Assembly: GCF_000430645.1 (NCBI RefSeq)
Contig: NZ_AUMK01000004.1
Location: 496,001-560,000, forward strand
Origin: Aquimarina latercula DSM 2041
GTDB lineage: Bacteria > Bacteroidota > Bacteroidia > Flavobacteriales > Flavobacteriaceae
Direction: 5' to 3'
Length of the DNA: 64,000 nt
Positions 47,662-57,027 of this stretch are shown here, piece by piece. Position numbers and translations under genes: made by a program. Below the pieces are notes generated by a model. The model searched no databases, was not told where the DNA came from, and saw nothing but the letters and a program-made list of their open reading frames with translations. How positions within the stretch are numbered: the first letter of the stretch is position 1; every line of letters starts with the position of its first letter.

Positions 47662-48231
47662 ATGGAAGATCAAAGAGAAGAAATACAAAAAACAATAGAT
47701 ACTCTTAAAAAAGGAGGACTTATTCTATATCCAACAGATACTGTATGGGGAATTGGATGTGATGCAACCAATGCTGAGGCGGTTGACAAGATATACGCTT
47801 TAAAACAAAGAGCAGATAGTAAGTCCATGTTATGTCTAGTTAGTGATTTCAAGATGCTTCAACAATATGTAGAAGAGGTTCCTGAGGTTGCTTATGACAT
47901 ATTAAAATATGCATCTAAAGCGACAACAATAATTTATGACAGACCACTAAGAGTGGCAGAAAATTTAATTGCAGCAGATAATACACTCGGAATTAGAGTC
48001 GCTCGTGATCCTTTTTGCGGAAAGTTAATCCGAAAATTCAAAAGACCAATCGTTTCTACTTCTGCTAATATTAGTGGAAAATCCACTCCTCGCAACCTAA
48101 AAGAAATAAGTAAAGAGATTTTGGAAGGCGTTGACTATGTTGTAAATTTGCCGTTGAAAAATAAAGATGCTAAACCTTCTTCAATTATAAAAATAGGTGG
48201 TGATAGCACAGTGAAAATTATCAGGAAGTAA
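47662..48231 (+). CDS. L-threonylcarbamoyladenylate synthase (Sua5/TsaC family)
   Basis: This enzyme makes threonylcarbamoyl-AMP, the precursor of the t6A modification at position 37 of ANN-decoding tRNAs. The 189-residue protein shows the family motifs GGLILYPTDTVWGIGCDA (about 14-31), YALKQRADSKSM (substrate binding) and PIVSTSANISGKSTP. The length fits the short TsaC form without the Sua5 C-terminal domain. The cca gene begins 8 bases later, so both belong to one tRNA-maturation operon. Confidence 0.93.
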   Translation: MEDQREEIQKTIDTLKKGGLILYPTDTVWGIGCDATNAEAVDKIYALKQRADSKSMLCLVSDFKMLQQYVEEVPEVAYDILKYASKATTIIYDRPLRVAENLIAADNTLGIRVARDPFCGKLIRKFKRPIVSTSANISGKSTPRNLKEISKEILEGVDYVVNLPLKNKDAKPSSIIKIGGDSTVKIIRK

Positions 48232-48239
48232 ATTGATTC

Positions 48240-49661
48240 ATGTCGGAAGAGAAAAATTATAAAAAAGCATTACAACATTCTGTTTTTAATACTATTACCA
48301 AAGCAGCAGCTAATCTTCAATTAGAAAGCTACGTTATCGGTGGTTTTGTTAGAGATCATATTTTGCAAAGAGGAACCGCAAAAGATATCGATATTGTAGC
48401 TGTAGGTAGCGGAATTGAATTGGCAAAAGAAGTTTCTAAATTACTTCCGGGAAATCCAAAAATTCAAATCTTTAAGACCTACGGAACGGCTATGTTAAAA
48501 GCTAATGACATAGAGGTCGAGTTTGTAGGTGCCAGAAAAGAATCTTATCGAGAAAATAGTAGAAACCCAATTGTCGAAAATGGGACATTACAAGATGACC
48601 AAAACCGAAGAGATTTCACTATTAATGCCTTAGCACTAAGCCTTTCTGAAGATACATTTGGAGATATTTTAGATCCTTTTAATGGACTAGAAGATCTAAA
48701 GTCTAAAATTATTCGTACACCATTAGATCCAGATATAACCTACTCTGATGATCCTCTTAGAATGATGAGAGCAATTCGTTTTGCTACGCAACTCAATTTC
48801 AAGATTGAACCAACATCATTAGAAGCGATAACGAAAAATAAAGACCGAATTAAAATCATCACCAAAGAACGCATTGTTGATGAGCTTAATAAAATATTAC
48901 TTAGCGAAAAACCTTCAGTAGGTTTTCTTTTACTAGAACAGACAGGATTACTACCATACATTTTGCCTGAATTAATGGCTCTAAAAGGCATTGATGAAGT
49001 AGAAGGACAAAAACATAAGGATAACTTCTATCACACCTTAGAAGTTGTAGATAATATATCCGAAAACACAGATGATCTTTGGCTTCGTTGGGCAGCGTTA
49101 TTACATGATATAGGAAAAGCTCCTACAAAAAGATTTAATAAAAAAGTAGGATGGACATTTCATGGTCACGAATTTGTAGGTTCTAAAATGGTATTTAAAC
49201 TATTTAAGCGCCTAAAGATGCCTTTGAATGACAAAATGAAGTTTGTTCAGAAAATGGTATTAATGAGTTCTCGCCCGATTGTTATTGCCTCAGATGTAAC
49301 AGATTCTGCAGTAAGAAGATTGGTATTCGATGCTGGTGATTATATAGACGAATTAATGACGCTTTGCGAAGCTGATATTACTACCAAAAACCCTAAACGC
49401 TTTAAAAAATACCACAACAATTTTAAAATTGTACGTCAGAAAATGGTCGAGGTAGAAGAGCGAGATCATGTTCGTAATTTTCAGCCCCCAGTAAGCGGAG
49501 AAGAAATTATGAAAACGTTTAACATTAAACCTTCTCGCGAAATTGGAATTATAAAGGAAGCCATTAAAGAAGCTATTTTGGAGGGAGAAATACCAAATGA
49601 ACATGAAGCTGCTTATCAATTTATGATTAATAAAGGAGAAGAACTAGGGTTAAAAAAATAA
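48240..49661 (+). CDS. CCA tRNA nucleotidyltransferase with HD domain
   Basis: The 473-residue protein builds or repairs the CCA end of tRNAs. It has the nucleotidyltransferase motif [11 protein letters not shown] with the catalytic aspartates in KDIDIV (about 53-58), the [11 protein letters not shown] segment, and the RNA- and ATP-binding region with [18 protein letters not shown]-terminal HD domain has [13 protein letters not shown]. The arrangement matches the Bacteroidota CCA enzyme rather than poly(A) polymerase. Confidence 0.93.
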   Translation: MSEEKNYKKALQHSVFNTITKAAANLQLESYVIGGFVRDHILQRGTAKDIDIVAVGSGIELAKEVSKLLPGNPKIQIFKTYGTAMLKANDIEVEFVGARKESYRENSRNPIVENGTLQDDQNRRDFTINALALSLSEDTFGDILDPFNGLEDLKSKIIRTPLDPDITYSDDPLRMMRAIRFATQLNFKIEPTSLEAITKNKDRIKIITKERIVDELNKILLSEKPSVGFLLLEQTGLLPYILPELMALKGIDEVEGQKHKDNFYHTLEVVDNISENTDDLWLRWAALLHDIGKAPTKRFNKKVGWTFHGHEFVGSKMVFKLFKRLKMPLNDKMKFVQKMVLMSSRPIVIASDVTDSAVRRLVFDAGDYIDELMTLCEADITTKNPKRFKKYHNNFKIVRQKMVEVEERDHVRNFQPPVSGEEIMKTFNIKPSREIGIIKEAIKEAILEGEIPNEHEAAYQFMINKGEELGLKK

Positions 49662-49692
49662 CTAAGACACTCATAATCTTTAGTATAAACAT

Positions 49693-50721
49693 ATGAAAAA
49701 ATATTTCAGGCCACTTGTCATTACATCGGTTGTACTTATATATTTAATCATAATTGCTGGAGCAGTTGTTAGAATGACAGGATCCGGAATGGGATGTCCA
49801 GATTGGCCTAAATGCTTTGGGTATTATATTCCCCCTACAGATGAAGCTCAGATCCAATGGAAAGCTAATTATGAATATGAAAAAGGGTTTATAGTCATAT
49901 TGGATAAAGAATTAAGAATCGCAACTAGAGACTTCTCATCTGCTTCCACATACAATCCTGATAATTGGGAACCCTACACCAAACATGATTATGCTAAGTT
50001 TAATGTATGGCATACTTGGATTGAATATATCAACAGACTTGTTACAGTACTTTCTGGAATTCCAATTTTATTGATGTTTATCCTATCGTTACGATTTTGG
50101 AAAGAAAATCGTAAAATACCCATATATGCGTGTATTACAATTATTGCAATGGCCTTTCAGGCTTGGTTAGGGAAAATTGTAGTCGATTCTAATTTACTAC
50201 CACTTAGAATTACTGTCCATATGTTGGTTGCTTTCATTATTCTAGCAATATTGTTATATGTATTATTCTTAACAAGAGAAAAAATCACATCCATTAAGTT
50301 CGGAACTACATTTAAAAACATATTACTTTTTTCTACTATACTTACACTAATACAAGTGGCGTTAGGAACTCAGGTAAGACAATATGTTGATGAACAAATT
50401 AAAATTGTTGGAGAGCATACAAAATCCGAATGGTTAAGCCCTCCTACTTTCACCTTCTATATACACAGATCATTTTCCATATTGATTGTTTTAATAAATA
50501 CTTGGCTTCTTTGGTATAACAAAAAAATGCAATTAGGAATATCTAAATTAAATTGGGTTATAGGATTAATCGGTTTAGAAGCATTAACAGGAATATTAAT
50601 GTATTATTTTGATTTCCCTTTTCTATCACAACCCTTGCACTTGGTTATATCATCCTTATTATTTGGTGTACAGTTTTATATCATATTAGAGGTGTTTAAA
50701 AATAAAGTTATTGAAGCTTAA
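49693..50721 (+). CDS. Heme A synthase CtaA (COX15)
   Basis: The 342-residue membrane protein oxidises heme O to heme A for cytochrome oxidase. It has about eight membrane helices. It begins with the family stretch GAVVRMTGSGMGCPDWPKCFG (about 22-42, with a Cys pair). Heme-ligand histidines are visible in WHTWIEYINRL, TVHMLVAF, YIHRSFS and PLHLVISSL. Length and order are normal. Confidence 0.93.
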   Translation: MKKYFRPLVITSVVLIYLIIIAGAVVRMTGSGMGCPDWPKCFGYYIPPTDEAQIQWKANYEYEKGFIVILDKELRIATRDFSSASTYNPDNWEPYTKHDYAKFNVWHTWIEYINRLVTVLSGIPILLMFILSLRFWKENRKIPIYACITIIAMAFQAWLGKIVVDSNLLPLRITVHMLVAFIILAILLYVLFLTREKITSIKFGTTFKNILLFSTILTLIQVALGTQVRQYVDEQIKIVGEHTKSEWLSPPTFTFYIHRSFSILIVLINTWLLWYNKKMQLGISKLNWVIGLIGLEALTGILMYYFDFPFLSQPLHLVISSLLFGVQFYIILEVFKNKVIEA

Positions 50722-50749
50722 AATTTTAAAATAGTCACGAACAAGTTTG

Positions 50750-50757
50750 TATCTTTG
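50750..50757 (+). promoter_or_regulatory. Promoter -7 element of the 50778 gene
   Basis: The bases TATCTTTG match TAnnTTTG and lie 20 bases before the start codon. A TTG at the -33 spacing is not clear. Confidence 0.5.
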
Positions 50758-50777
50758 CCAATCCAAATTAATCAAGA

Positions 50778-51287
50778 ATGATTTACCGTTTCAGAATTAT
50801 CCTGGATACAGAAGAAGATGTATTTAGAGATATCGAAATCGAACAAGATGCTACTTTAGAGCAGTTCCATAATGTCATCAACCAATCTTTTGGTTTTGAT
50901 GGTATGGAAATGGCATCTTTTTACACCAGTGATGAGCAATGGAATCAAGGAGAAGAGATATCTCTTTTTGACATGAGTGATGGCAATCAGCCAGTAAGAT
51001 TAATGAATGAAACAACACTTAATGATGTAGTTCATGAAGCTTCTCCAAGATTGATCTACATATATGATTTTTTAAGCATGTGGACGTTTTTAGTAGAGCT
51101 TGCCGAAATTGCAGAATATGAAAATGGACGAGAGTACCCGAATGTTATGTTCGTTCACGGACAAATTCCTGACAATGCTCCCGATAAAGAATTTAAAGCT
51201 GATGATTTAGACCAAAATAGTGATGATGAAGGTTTCTTAGACCTTGATGATTATGATGAATTAGGATTTGACGAACATTGGAATTAA
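50778..51287 (+). CDS. pRiA4b ORF-3-like family protein
   Basis: The 169-residue protein begins MIYRFRIILDTEEDVFRDIE and continues with ATLEQFHNVINQSFGFDGMEMASFY, the pattern of the plasmid pRiA4b ORF-3 family. The C-terminal third is very acidic (many Asp). The family is sometimes annotated as an insertion-sequence passenger, but no transposase is nearby here. Its function is unknown. The nucleoid-associated protein gene follows 12 bases later. Confidence 0.85.
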   Translation: MIYRFRIILDTEEDVFRDIEIEQDATLEQFHNVINQSFGFDGMEMASFYTSDEQWNQGEEISLFDMSDGNQPVRLMNETTLNDVVHEASPRLIYIYDFLSMWTFLVELAEIAEYENGREYPNVMFVHGQIPDNAPDKEFKADDLDQNSDDEGFLDLDDYDELGFDEHWN

Positions 51288-51299
51288 AACTAAAAGAAT

Positions 51300-52358
51300 A
51301 TGATCAACTTATATAGCACCCAGATTGAATCTCTTTCGATTCATAAAATAGGAAACAAAAGTAGAAACGAGAACATATTTCTTTCTGATGCTCCGTATGC
51401 ACTTAATGATGAATTAACTGCGCTATTAAAGGAGTATTTCTTTAAGCCTTTTAGAGAAAAAGAAGAGAATTATTTTCAGTTTGTTAATGAAGTTGATGTG
51501 GAGTTTAATCCGCTATATAAGATAGTGACCGAAATTTTTAACAATCCAGCATCAGCACACGAAAAATCCAAAAGAATTGCTTCTTTATTATACGAGCAAT
51601 CGCAACACCCACATATCAAAAGTGGTGAAGTATATGTTGTTTATCTAGATAATCTTACCATAGATAATGAAAAAACTTCTGCTGTTGGAATTTTTAAATC
51701 AGAATTAAAATATGATTTCCTTCAATTTGAAGAAAAAGGAACTAACATAGCATTGTTACACCAACAAGGAGTTAACCTTAATAAACTTGATAAAGGTTGC
51801 CTTATTTTCAATCATAAAAAAGAAGAAGGATATAAAATTCTTTCTGTAGACTCTAACCGTTATGATACTAAATATTGGTTAGAGCATTTTCTTGGAGTAG
51901 AAGCATTTGCCGATGAAAACTTCTACACAAAAAAATACATGAAGTTCTGTCAGGATTTTGCAAAGGACGTAGTATTACCAGCAGAAGACAAAAAAGAAGA
52001 AGTGATGTTTATGAACCGAGCTGTAAATCACTTTGCTAAAAATGACACCTTCGAAGAATCCGCTTTCCTTAATGAAGTTATAGATAATCCAGATCTTATC
52101 CCAGAATTTAAACACTACAAAACAGAAAAAGCTCCAAAATATCATATCGAAGATCTTACTGAGTTCCCAATTGCCAATACTGCAGTTTCTGCAGCAAGAA
52201 AAAAGATTAAAAACACTATTAATTTAGATACTAACATCCAAATTAAAATGGATTTTATCAATCCAGAATCTGCAGAAAAATTTGTAGAAAAAGGTTGGGA
52301 TGAAGAAAAACAGATGTACTATTACCTGGTATATTTTAATAAAGAACAGAAAGATTAA
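51300..52358 (+). CDS. Nucleoid-associated protein (NdpA/YejK-like)
   Basis: The 352-residue protein matches the 37-kDa nucleoid-associated family. It starts INLYSTQIESLSIHKIGNKS, the usual N-terminal pattern, and continues with LKEYFFKPFREKEENYFQF and IKSGEVYVVYLDNLTID. These proteins bind DNA and affect nucleoid structure in other bacteria; their role in Bacteroidota is less studied. It is probably cotranscribed with the preceding gene. Confidence 0.85.
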   Translation: MINLYSTQIESLSIHKIGNKSRNENIFLSDAPYALNDELTALLKEYFFKPFREKEENYFQFVNEVDVEFNPLYKIVTEIFNNPASAHEKSKRIASLLYEQSQHPHIKSGEVYVVYLDNLTIDNEKTSAVGIFKSELKYDFLQFEEKGTNIALLHQQGVNLNKLDKGCLIFNHKKEEGYKILSVDSNRYDTKYWLEHFLGVEAFADENFYTKKYMKFCQDFAKDVVLPAEDKKEEVMFMNRAVNHFAKNDTFEESAFLNEVIDNPDLIPEFKHYKTEKAPKYHIEDLTEFPIANTAVSAARKKIKNTINLDTNIQIKMDFINPESAEKFVEKGWDEEKQMYYYLVYFNKEQKD

Positions 52359-52369
52359 AAATGTCCGAA

Positions 52370-52455
52370 GCTTGAGAAGCTTGAAGTCAGAGGTTGTAAA
52401 GTAGTCTATTAATCTTCCGACAACTCGACTCCTATCATCTGACTTCCGACATTAA
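52370..52455. repeat. Palindromic GAAGTC/GACTTC repeat, copy 1
   Basis: This intergenic stretch contains gaagtcaga (52383-52391) and its inverted copy tctgacttc (52438-52446), plus several cttccgac and ctgacttc units. A related element with the same core (gtcagaggt ... agtcta) lies at 55707-55815, after the second GIGTTNP gene, so the two copies flank the paralogue pair. Confidence 0.6.
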
Positions 52456-52623
52456 GATCTCAGCTTTATCTTATCGTAAAACCATAGATTTCTCTTGAAT
52501 TCGCCCATTTATTTCAAAAAAAACTTCATTTTCTAAGGTAACATTTAGTTCTCTCAAGACACGTATATAAAAGCATTATAAAGTTTACGGAAGTTATAGC
52601 AATACAAATAATTTAAAGAAATC

Positions 52624-54258
52624 ATGAAAAAAATTGTTTTTTTAACACTTTCCTTCTTGTTGATATCATTACACAGTATATCACAAACAGAGACCTCTAA
52701 CAATGAAAAAATAAACCTACAATCACCTAGTTCTGTAAGTTTATTCCAAAGCAATTCTTCTAATGGAGTTTGGGCAACAGGGACTATAACGGCAGATCGC
52801 TTTGGTATTTTTGAAGATGCAACCAGTACAAAAGAAAGGTTAACGATTCTTCCTGGAGGTAATATAGGTATTGGAACTACAAATCCAGCAAACATTTTGA
52901 ACATTGAAAAGAATCAAAATGGTTCTACTCTTCTAGAAATTAATAACAATAATAGTGGTAATTCCGCAAGACGTGGAATCATAATAGGAGAAGGAACACC
53001 AGGGAAATCAGTTTATCTATTATCTACTTCCTCTAATTACAACCAAGTAAATACTTGGGCCAATGCTGGTGTTTTAGGAACTGACAGCCAATTATCAAAC
53101 GGTTTAATTATGAGATCTGCTTCAGGCAAAATAAGATTTCAACCAAATGGCATAAGTGACAAAATAGTCTTTGACGAGAATGGTAATGTAGGTATTGGAG
53201 CTACAAGTCCTTCTGGTAAACTAGAAGTTTTAAAAAATGCAGATTTATCAAATGATATAAGTTTACCAAATAGTGCTTTAGTTTTAAGAGCTGATAATAA
53301 TGGTAATGATGCAAGTCTTAGGTTTGGAGTAGATAACACTAATCTAAAAGCTGTAATTCAAACACAACAAACTACAACTGCTGCAAAATTTGATTTACTT
53401 CTTAATCCGTTTGGAGGCAAGATAGGTATTGGAACTACAAATCCAACTCAAAAACTACAAGTAGATGCTAAGGATAGTGCAATACAAATTCAATTAAACA
53501 GAACAGGATCTAATACTGGTACAGTTGATTTTGGAGTTGATAATAATGGTCTTCATTATTGGGTAGGAGGTTATGATGGTTTTGGAAAAGAAGAATTCTT
53601 AATTGGAACAAATGGTAACATCGGTATTGGAACAACTACTCCCCAAGAAAAACTTGAAGTAAAAGGTAAAATGTTTTTGAACTCTGGGCTAAATGACGAT
53701 GGAATATATTGGGCTAGGCATAATATGACAATGGGAACAATACCTGGAAGTTATAATCATAATGTTTTTATGCTTAAACCTGGTGGTTCATCAAATGGTT
53801 TTTTATATTCTAAATTTGAAATGTATACCGCAAATTCTGAAACAGATAAAACAAAAAAAGTACAAATTCACTCTTATGGAACTTCTTTTTTTAATGGAGG
53901 CAATGTCGGTATCGGGACAAACACACCGGATGCCAAACTAGCTGTAAATGGCAATATCCATACTCAAGAAGTAAAAGTAGATTTAGTGGGATGGCCAGAT
54001 TACGTATTCGAAGATGATTACAACCTTCCTACTCTGCAGCAAGTAGAAAATCATATCACAGAAAAAGGACATTTAGAAAACATTCCTTCTGCAGCAGAAG
54101 TATCAGAAAATGGTATCGAATTAGGGGAAATGAACAAAAAACTTCTTCAAAAAATAGAAGAGTTAACACTTTATATGATTGAGCAGGATAAAGTTAATCA
54201 ACAACAACAAAAACAGATGAAAGAACTAAAAAATGCAATTGAAGAACTAAAAAAATAA
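52624..54258 (+). CDS. Secreted GIGTTNP-repeat protein with conserved C-terminal helical region (paralogue 1)
   Basis: The 544-residue protein has a signal peptide (1-19, ending LHSISQ) and a beta-rich body punctuated by repeats of the pattern GN(I/V)GIGTTNP near residues 79, 187, 265, 330 and 426. A C-terminal region follows with WPDYVFEDDYNLPTLQQVE and a probable coiled coil (about 480-544). This pattern occurs in many secreted Bacteroidota proteins related in style to phage tail-fibre-like proteins. No T9SS sorting domain is visible. The paralogue at 54315 shares the C-terminal region almost exactly. Confidence 0.8.
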   Translation: MKKIVFLTLSFLLISLHSISQTETSNNEKINLQSPSSVSLFQSNSSNGVWATGTITADRFGIFEDATSTKERLTILPGGNIGIGTTNPANILNIEKNQNGSTLLEINNNNSGNSARRGIIIGEGTPGKSVYLLSTSSNYNQVNTWANAGVLGTDSQLSNGLIMRSASGKIRFQPNGISDKIVFDENGNVGIGATSPSGKLEVLKNADLSNDISLPNSALVLRADNNGNDASLRFGVDNTNLKAVIQTQQTTTAAKFDLLLNPFGGKIGIGTTNPTQKLQVDAKDSAIQIQLNRTGSNTGTVDFGVDNNGLHYWVGGYDGFGKEEFLIGTNGNIGIGTTTPQEKLEVKGKMFLNSGLNDDGIYWARHNMTMGTIPGSYNHNVFMLKPGGSSNGFLYSKFEMYTANSETDKTKKVQIHSYGTSFFNGGNVGIGTNTPDAKLAVNGNIHTQEVKVDLVGWPDYVFEDDYNLPTLQQVENHITEKGHLENIPSAAEVSENGIELGEMNKKLLQKIEELTLYMIEQDKVNQQQQKQMKELKNAIEELKK

Positions 54259-54314
54259 TCATCCAAAGTTTTTAGAACTATTACATTTTAAAATTACAAA
54301 CAATGAAAGAAATC

Positions 54315-55703
54315 ATGAAAAAGACATTATTAATAATAGCAATCGCACTTTTTTTTGTTGAAGGAAAATCTCAAAATATAGATTTAAATAACTCTTCGGA
54401 TTATATTAGAGTTCAAAAAACTGGAGAAACAGGTTTTTCTAGAGCTTTTGGCCTAAATGGAGCAAATCAACTGTATATAGGAAGTGTTGAAAAAACTATA
54501 GGTAATATGTATTTTTTCAATAAAGGAACTGGTCATTTAATGACTCTTAATCCTTCTGGTAATCTAGGTGTCGGAACTACTAACCCCGGAGCTAAACTAG
54601 ATATATTATCTAATACAGGGCAAACAGAAAGTTTAATGCGATTTAAAATATCGGATGCTCCTTCTGATTATTTACAAATAGCAAATTCTACCGGATCTGC
54701 AAATCAATTTATTCCATTAATCAAAGGATATCATCAGACAGATAACAGGTATTCTCTTGCAATTATGGGATCTACCTCTGATGCAATGGATAATGGATCC
54801 AATGCATTGATAAATTTTAATGCAAGGAGATTAAATAGTGCGGTTCAGAACAGACCTTTATTTGCGTGGACCAATTATGATCAAAAAATGATGACAATGT
54901 CAGCTAATGGTAATCTAGGTATTGGAACAACTAACCCATTATCAAAACTAACAGTTGTAGGACACGTTAATATAGGTGGAGAAGAAAATTACCGTCTAAG
55001 AACAAGACATGTCGATGGTAAAGATTATCAAAGTAGAGCAATTAGTGATTTATATCTTAACTACAATACTGGTAAACACGTAAGAGTAGGATTTGGAGGT
55101 CAAGATTCAAATTTATATGTAAGTGGTAATACAGGTGTCGGAACCGCAAATCCTTCAGCAAAACTACACGTAGTAGGAGTAATTAAAACATCAAATACTG
55201 ATGGCAGATACGTAAATCTTTTTACCTCTGGAGATGGAAATAGTTACATAAATATTGCAGGTGGATCGACTACTTCTCGATTTGGTTTTCAAGTTGACGG
55301 AAGCAGTAAAATGTCTATAATGAAAAATGGAAATGTCGGTATTGGAACCGCAGACACTAAAGGTTACAAATTAGGTGTCAAAGGAAAAATAGCGGCAGAA
55401 GAAGTTAAGGTAGCTTTGCACTCAAATTGGCCAGATTATGTATTCAAAGATAGTTACAACCTACCTACTCTGCAGCAAGTAGAAAATCATATCGCAGAAA
55501 AAGGGCATTTAGAAAACATTCCTTCTGCAGCAGAAGTAGGAGAAAATGGTATCCAATTAGGAGAAATGAACGCCAAACTACTTCAAAAAATAGAAGAGTT
55601 AACACTCTATATGATTGAGCAGAATAAAAAGACCGATAACCTCATCAAAGAAGTAAAAGCTTTAAAACAAAAAAATGCTGAACTTGAGAAAAAAATGAAA
55701 TAA
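54315..55703 (+). CDS. Secreted GIGTTNP-repeat protein (paralogue 2)
   Basis: The 462-residue protein has a signal peptide and repeats of the type GNLGVGTTNP (near residues 85, 196, 272 and 339), followed by the same C-terminal region as paralogue 1 (WPDYVFKDSYNLPTLQQVE, then a coiled coil). The DNA of this last region is nearly identical between the two genes although the front halves are very different. I chose the ATG that gives MKKTLLIIAIALFF; an ATG four codons earlier adds a plausible but less typical N-terminus. Confidence 0.78.
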   Translation: MKKTLLIIAIALFFVEGKSQNIDLNNSSDYIRVQKTGETGFSRAFGLNGANQLYIGSVEKTIGNMYFFNKGTGHLMTLNPSGNLGVGTTNPGAKLDILSNTGQTESLMRFKISDAPSDYLQIANSTGSANQFIPLIKGYHQTDNRYSLAIMGSTSDAMDNGSNALINFNARRLNSAVQNRPLFAWTNYDQKMMTMSANGNLGIGTTNPLSKLTVVGHVNIGGEENYRLRTRHVDGKDYQSRAISDLYLNYNTGKHVRVGFGGQDSNLYVSGNTGVGTANPSAKLHVVGVIKTSNTDGRYVNLFTSGDGNSYINIAGGSTTSRFGFQVDGSSKMSIMKNGNVGIGTADTKGYKLGVKGKIAAEEVKVALHSNWPDYVFKDSYNLPTLQQVENHIAEKGHLENIPSAAEVGENGIQLGEMNAKLLQKIEELTLYMIEQNKKTDNLIKEVKALKQKNAELEKKMK

Positions 55704-55706
55704 TTG

Positions 55707-55815
55707 TTCGAGGCCAGAAGTCGGGTGTCAGAGGTAGTCTACTATTTTAATTCTGACTTCTGACTTCTGACTTCTGACTTCTGACTTCTGACATCGGTCC
55801 TCCGACTTCCGACTC
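55707..55815. repeat. Palindromic GAAGTC/GACTTC repeat, copy 2
   Basis: The left arm gaagtcgg (55717-55724) is the inverse of ccgacttc (55802-55809). Between them lie gtcagaggtagtcta, as in copy 1, and a heptamer tandem repeat. The element fills the whole gap between the paralogue 2 stop and the convergent 55820-56887 gene. Confidence 0.65.
55751..55792. repeat. Heptamer tandem repeat (ttctgac, six copies)
   Basis: Six perfect head-to-tail copies of ttctgac occur inside the second palindromic repeat. Repeat number is likely to vary by slippage. Confidence 0.95.
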
Positions 55816-55819
55816 CCAA

Positions 55820-56887
55820 TTATCCTTCCAACAATCGTTTCATATTTACATTTTCATAATTACGCTTCACGAAATCCAACGCTGTTTTTAAAACTTCTCC
55901 CATCGACTTACTTCGCCTAAATTTTAAGTCTAGTGTAAAATTATATAAATGCTCTCTTAATTCTTTTAAGTTTTTTTCTGTAGAAATAGTGTCTTCGCAC
56001 ATACATTTCACAAGGGTTTCATAACGGGATCTAGAATTCAATATTCGCTTTGCAAGAATAGAACGTTCTTCTTTTTTATACTGCTCTATAGAACTAGGCT
56101 GAAGCTTATTCATCACAATATCTACCATATCAAAATTCTCCTTAAAAAATTGTGGTTGATATACTTTTAACTTCCCTTCGAAACATTGTTGATCAAAATC
56201 TATAGCCCTTATTTTATATTCTACATGATCAAAATCATGGATAGGGATAATAACATAATTATATGATCTCATATCTCCTAATAAACGCATCTGGCAACGT
56301 TCATTAAACTTCACAAACTCTTTTGCTATTTGGGATTTAGCCTGATCACTTAAATCCGGTAGAAAATCTTTAATAAATACATCTCCAGGAATACCTGCAA
56401 TATGCTCTTCTATAAGTGTATTTTTATATACTAAAAAGTTAATTCTATTGGGCGAAAACATATGCTCTAGTTCCAATCCGTAGATACGAGAAGCATCTGC
56501 TTTCTTAACATAAATATACGTATAGTTATCATTCAGTATATTCCGAACTCGAACTCTAAAAGGCTTTGAATTTCCAAAGGTGCAATAGTCAATTGCATCG
56601 ATATTAAGAAACTCTATAGCATCTTCATTTCCATCAGAATGTAATATCGTATATACTTTTTTTAAACTAGATTCAATCTCTGGCCGCTCATGCTCTTCAT
56701 AATATACACGAACCCACAATGTATCTTCATCATTACTATCATAAACAACTATGGAGCCTGAAAACCTCAACAAATCATCGTAAAATACTGGAATCTTTAT
56801 TTTACGATTACATTCTTTTAAATACCTATCCAAACTATCATTAATTGGATAGGTAGGTTTCTTTTTAGACATTAACTTTTCTTCCAT
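55820..56887 (-). CDS. Conserved protein with kinase-like motifs, function unknown
   Basis: I do not recognise this 355-residue protein by name. There is no signal peptide or membrane segment. Some features resemble a protein-kinase-like fold: YVKKAD near residue 128, a hinge-like EEHIAGIPGDVFIKDFL (about 150-167), a GD205-x4-N210 stretch (LLGDMRSYN) that could be a catalytic loop, and an ID230-F-D232 stretch (RAIDFDQQ) that could bind metal. The spacing between the last two is about 20 residues. The C-terminal quarter is basic and helical. This reading is an inference. An ATG five codons in is an alternative start. Confidence 0.6.
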   Translation of the reverse strand: MEEKLMSKKKPTYPINDSLDRYLKECNRKIKIPVFYDDLLRFSGSIVVYDSNDEDTLWVRVYYEEHERPEIESSLKKVYTILHSDGNEDAIEFLNIDAIDYCTFGNSKPFRVRVRNILNDNYTYIYVKKADASRIYGLELEHMFSPNRINFLVYKNTLIEEHIAGIPGDVFIKDFLPDLSDQAKSQIAKEFVKFNERCQMRLLGDMRSYNYVIIPIHDFDHVEYKIRAIDFDQQCFEGKLKVYQPQFFKENFDMVDIVMNKLQPSSIEQYKKEERSILAKRILNSRSRYETLVKCMCEDTISTEKNLKELREHLYNFTLDLKFRRSKSMGEVLKTALDFVKRNYENVNMKRLLEG

Positions 56888-57027
56888 ATTCAGCTGCTTT
56901 CGGATAGCAATTTACGAAAGAAAAGGTTTCGAAATACAATATTCAATTACTAACAAACCACAACTTTATTGTAACAAAACTTAATACCGGTCGTCTAGTT
57001 TAATATAACCACCAAAAATAATCACAA

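Noticed and set aside
50778-51287. Insertion sequence suggested by the IS-passenger annotation often given to pRiA4b ORF-3-like proteins
   Set aside because: There is no transposase, terminal inverted repeat or target duplication around the gene.
55751-55792. Possible CRISPR-like array
   Set aside because: The units are seven bases, head to tail with no spacers, so this is a simple tandem repeat. No cas genes are present.
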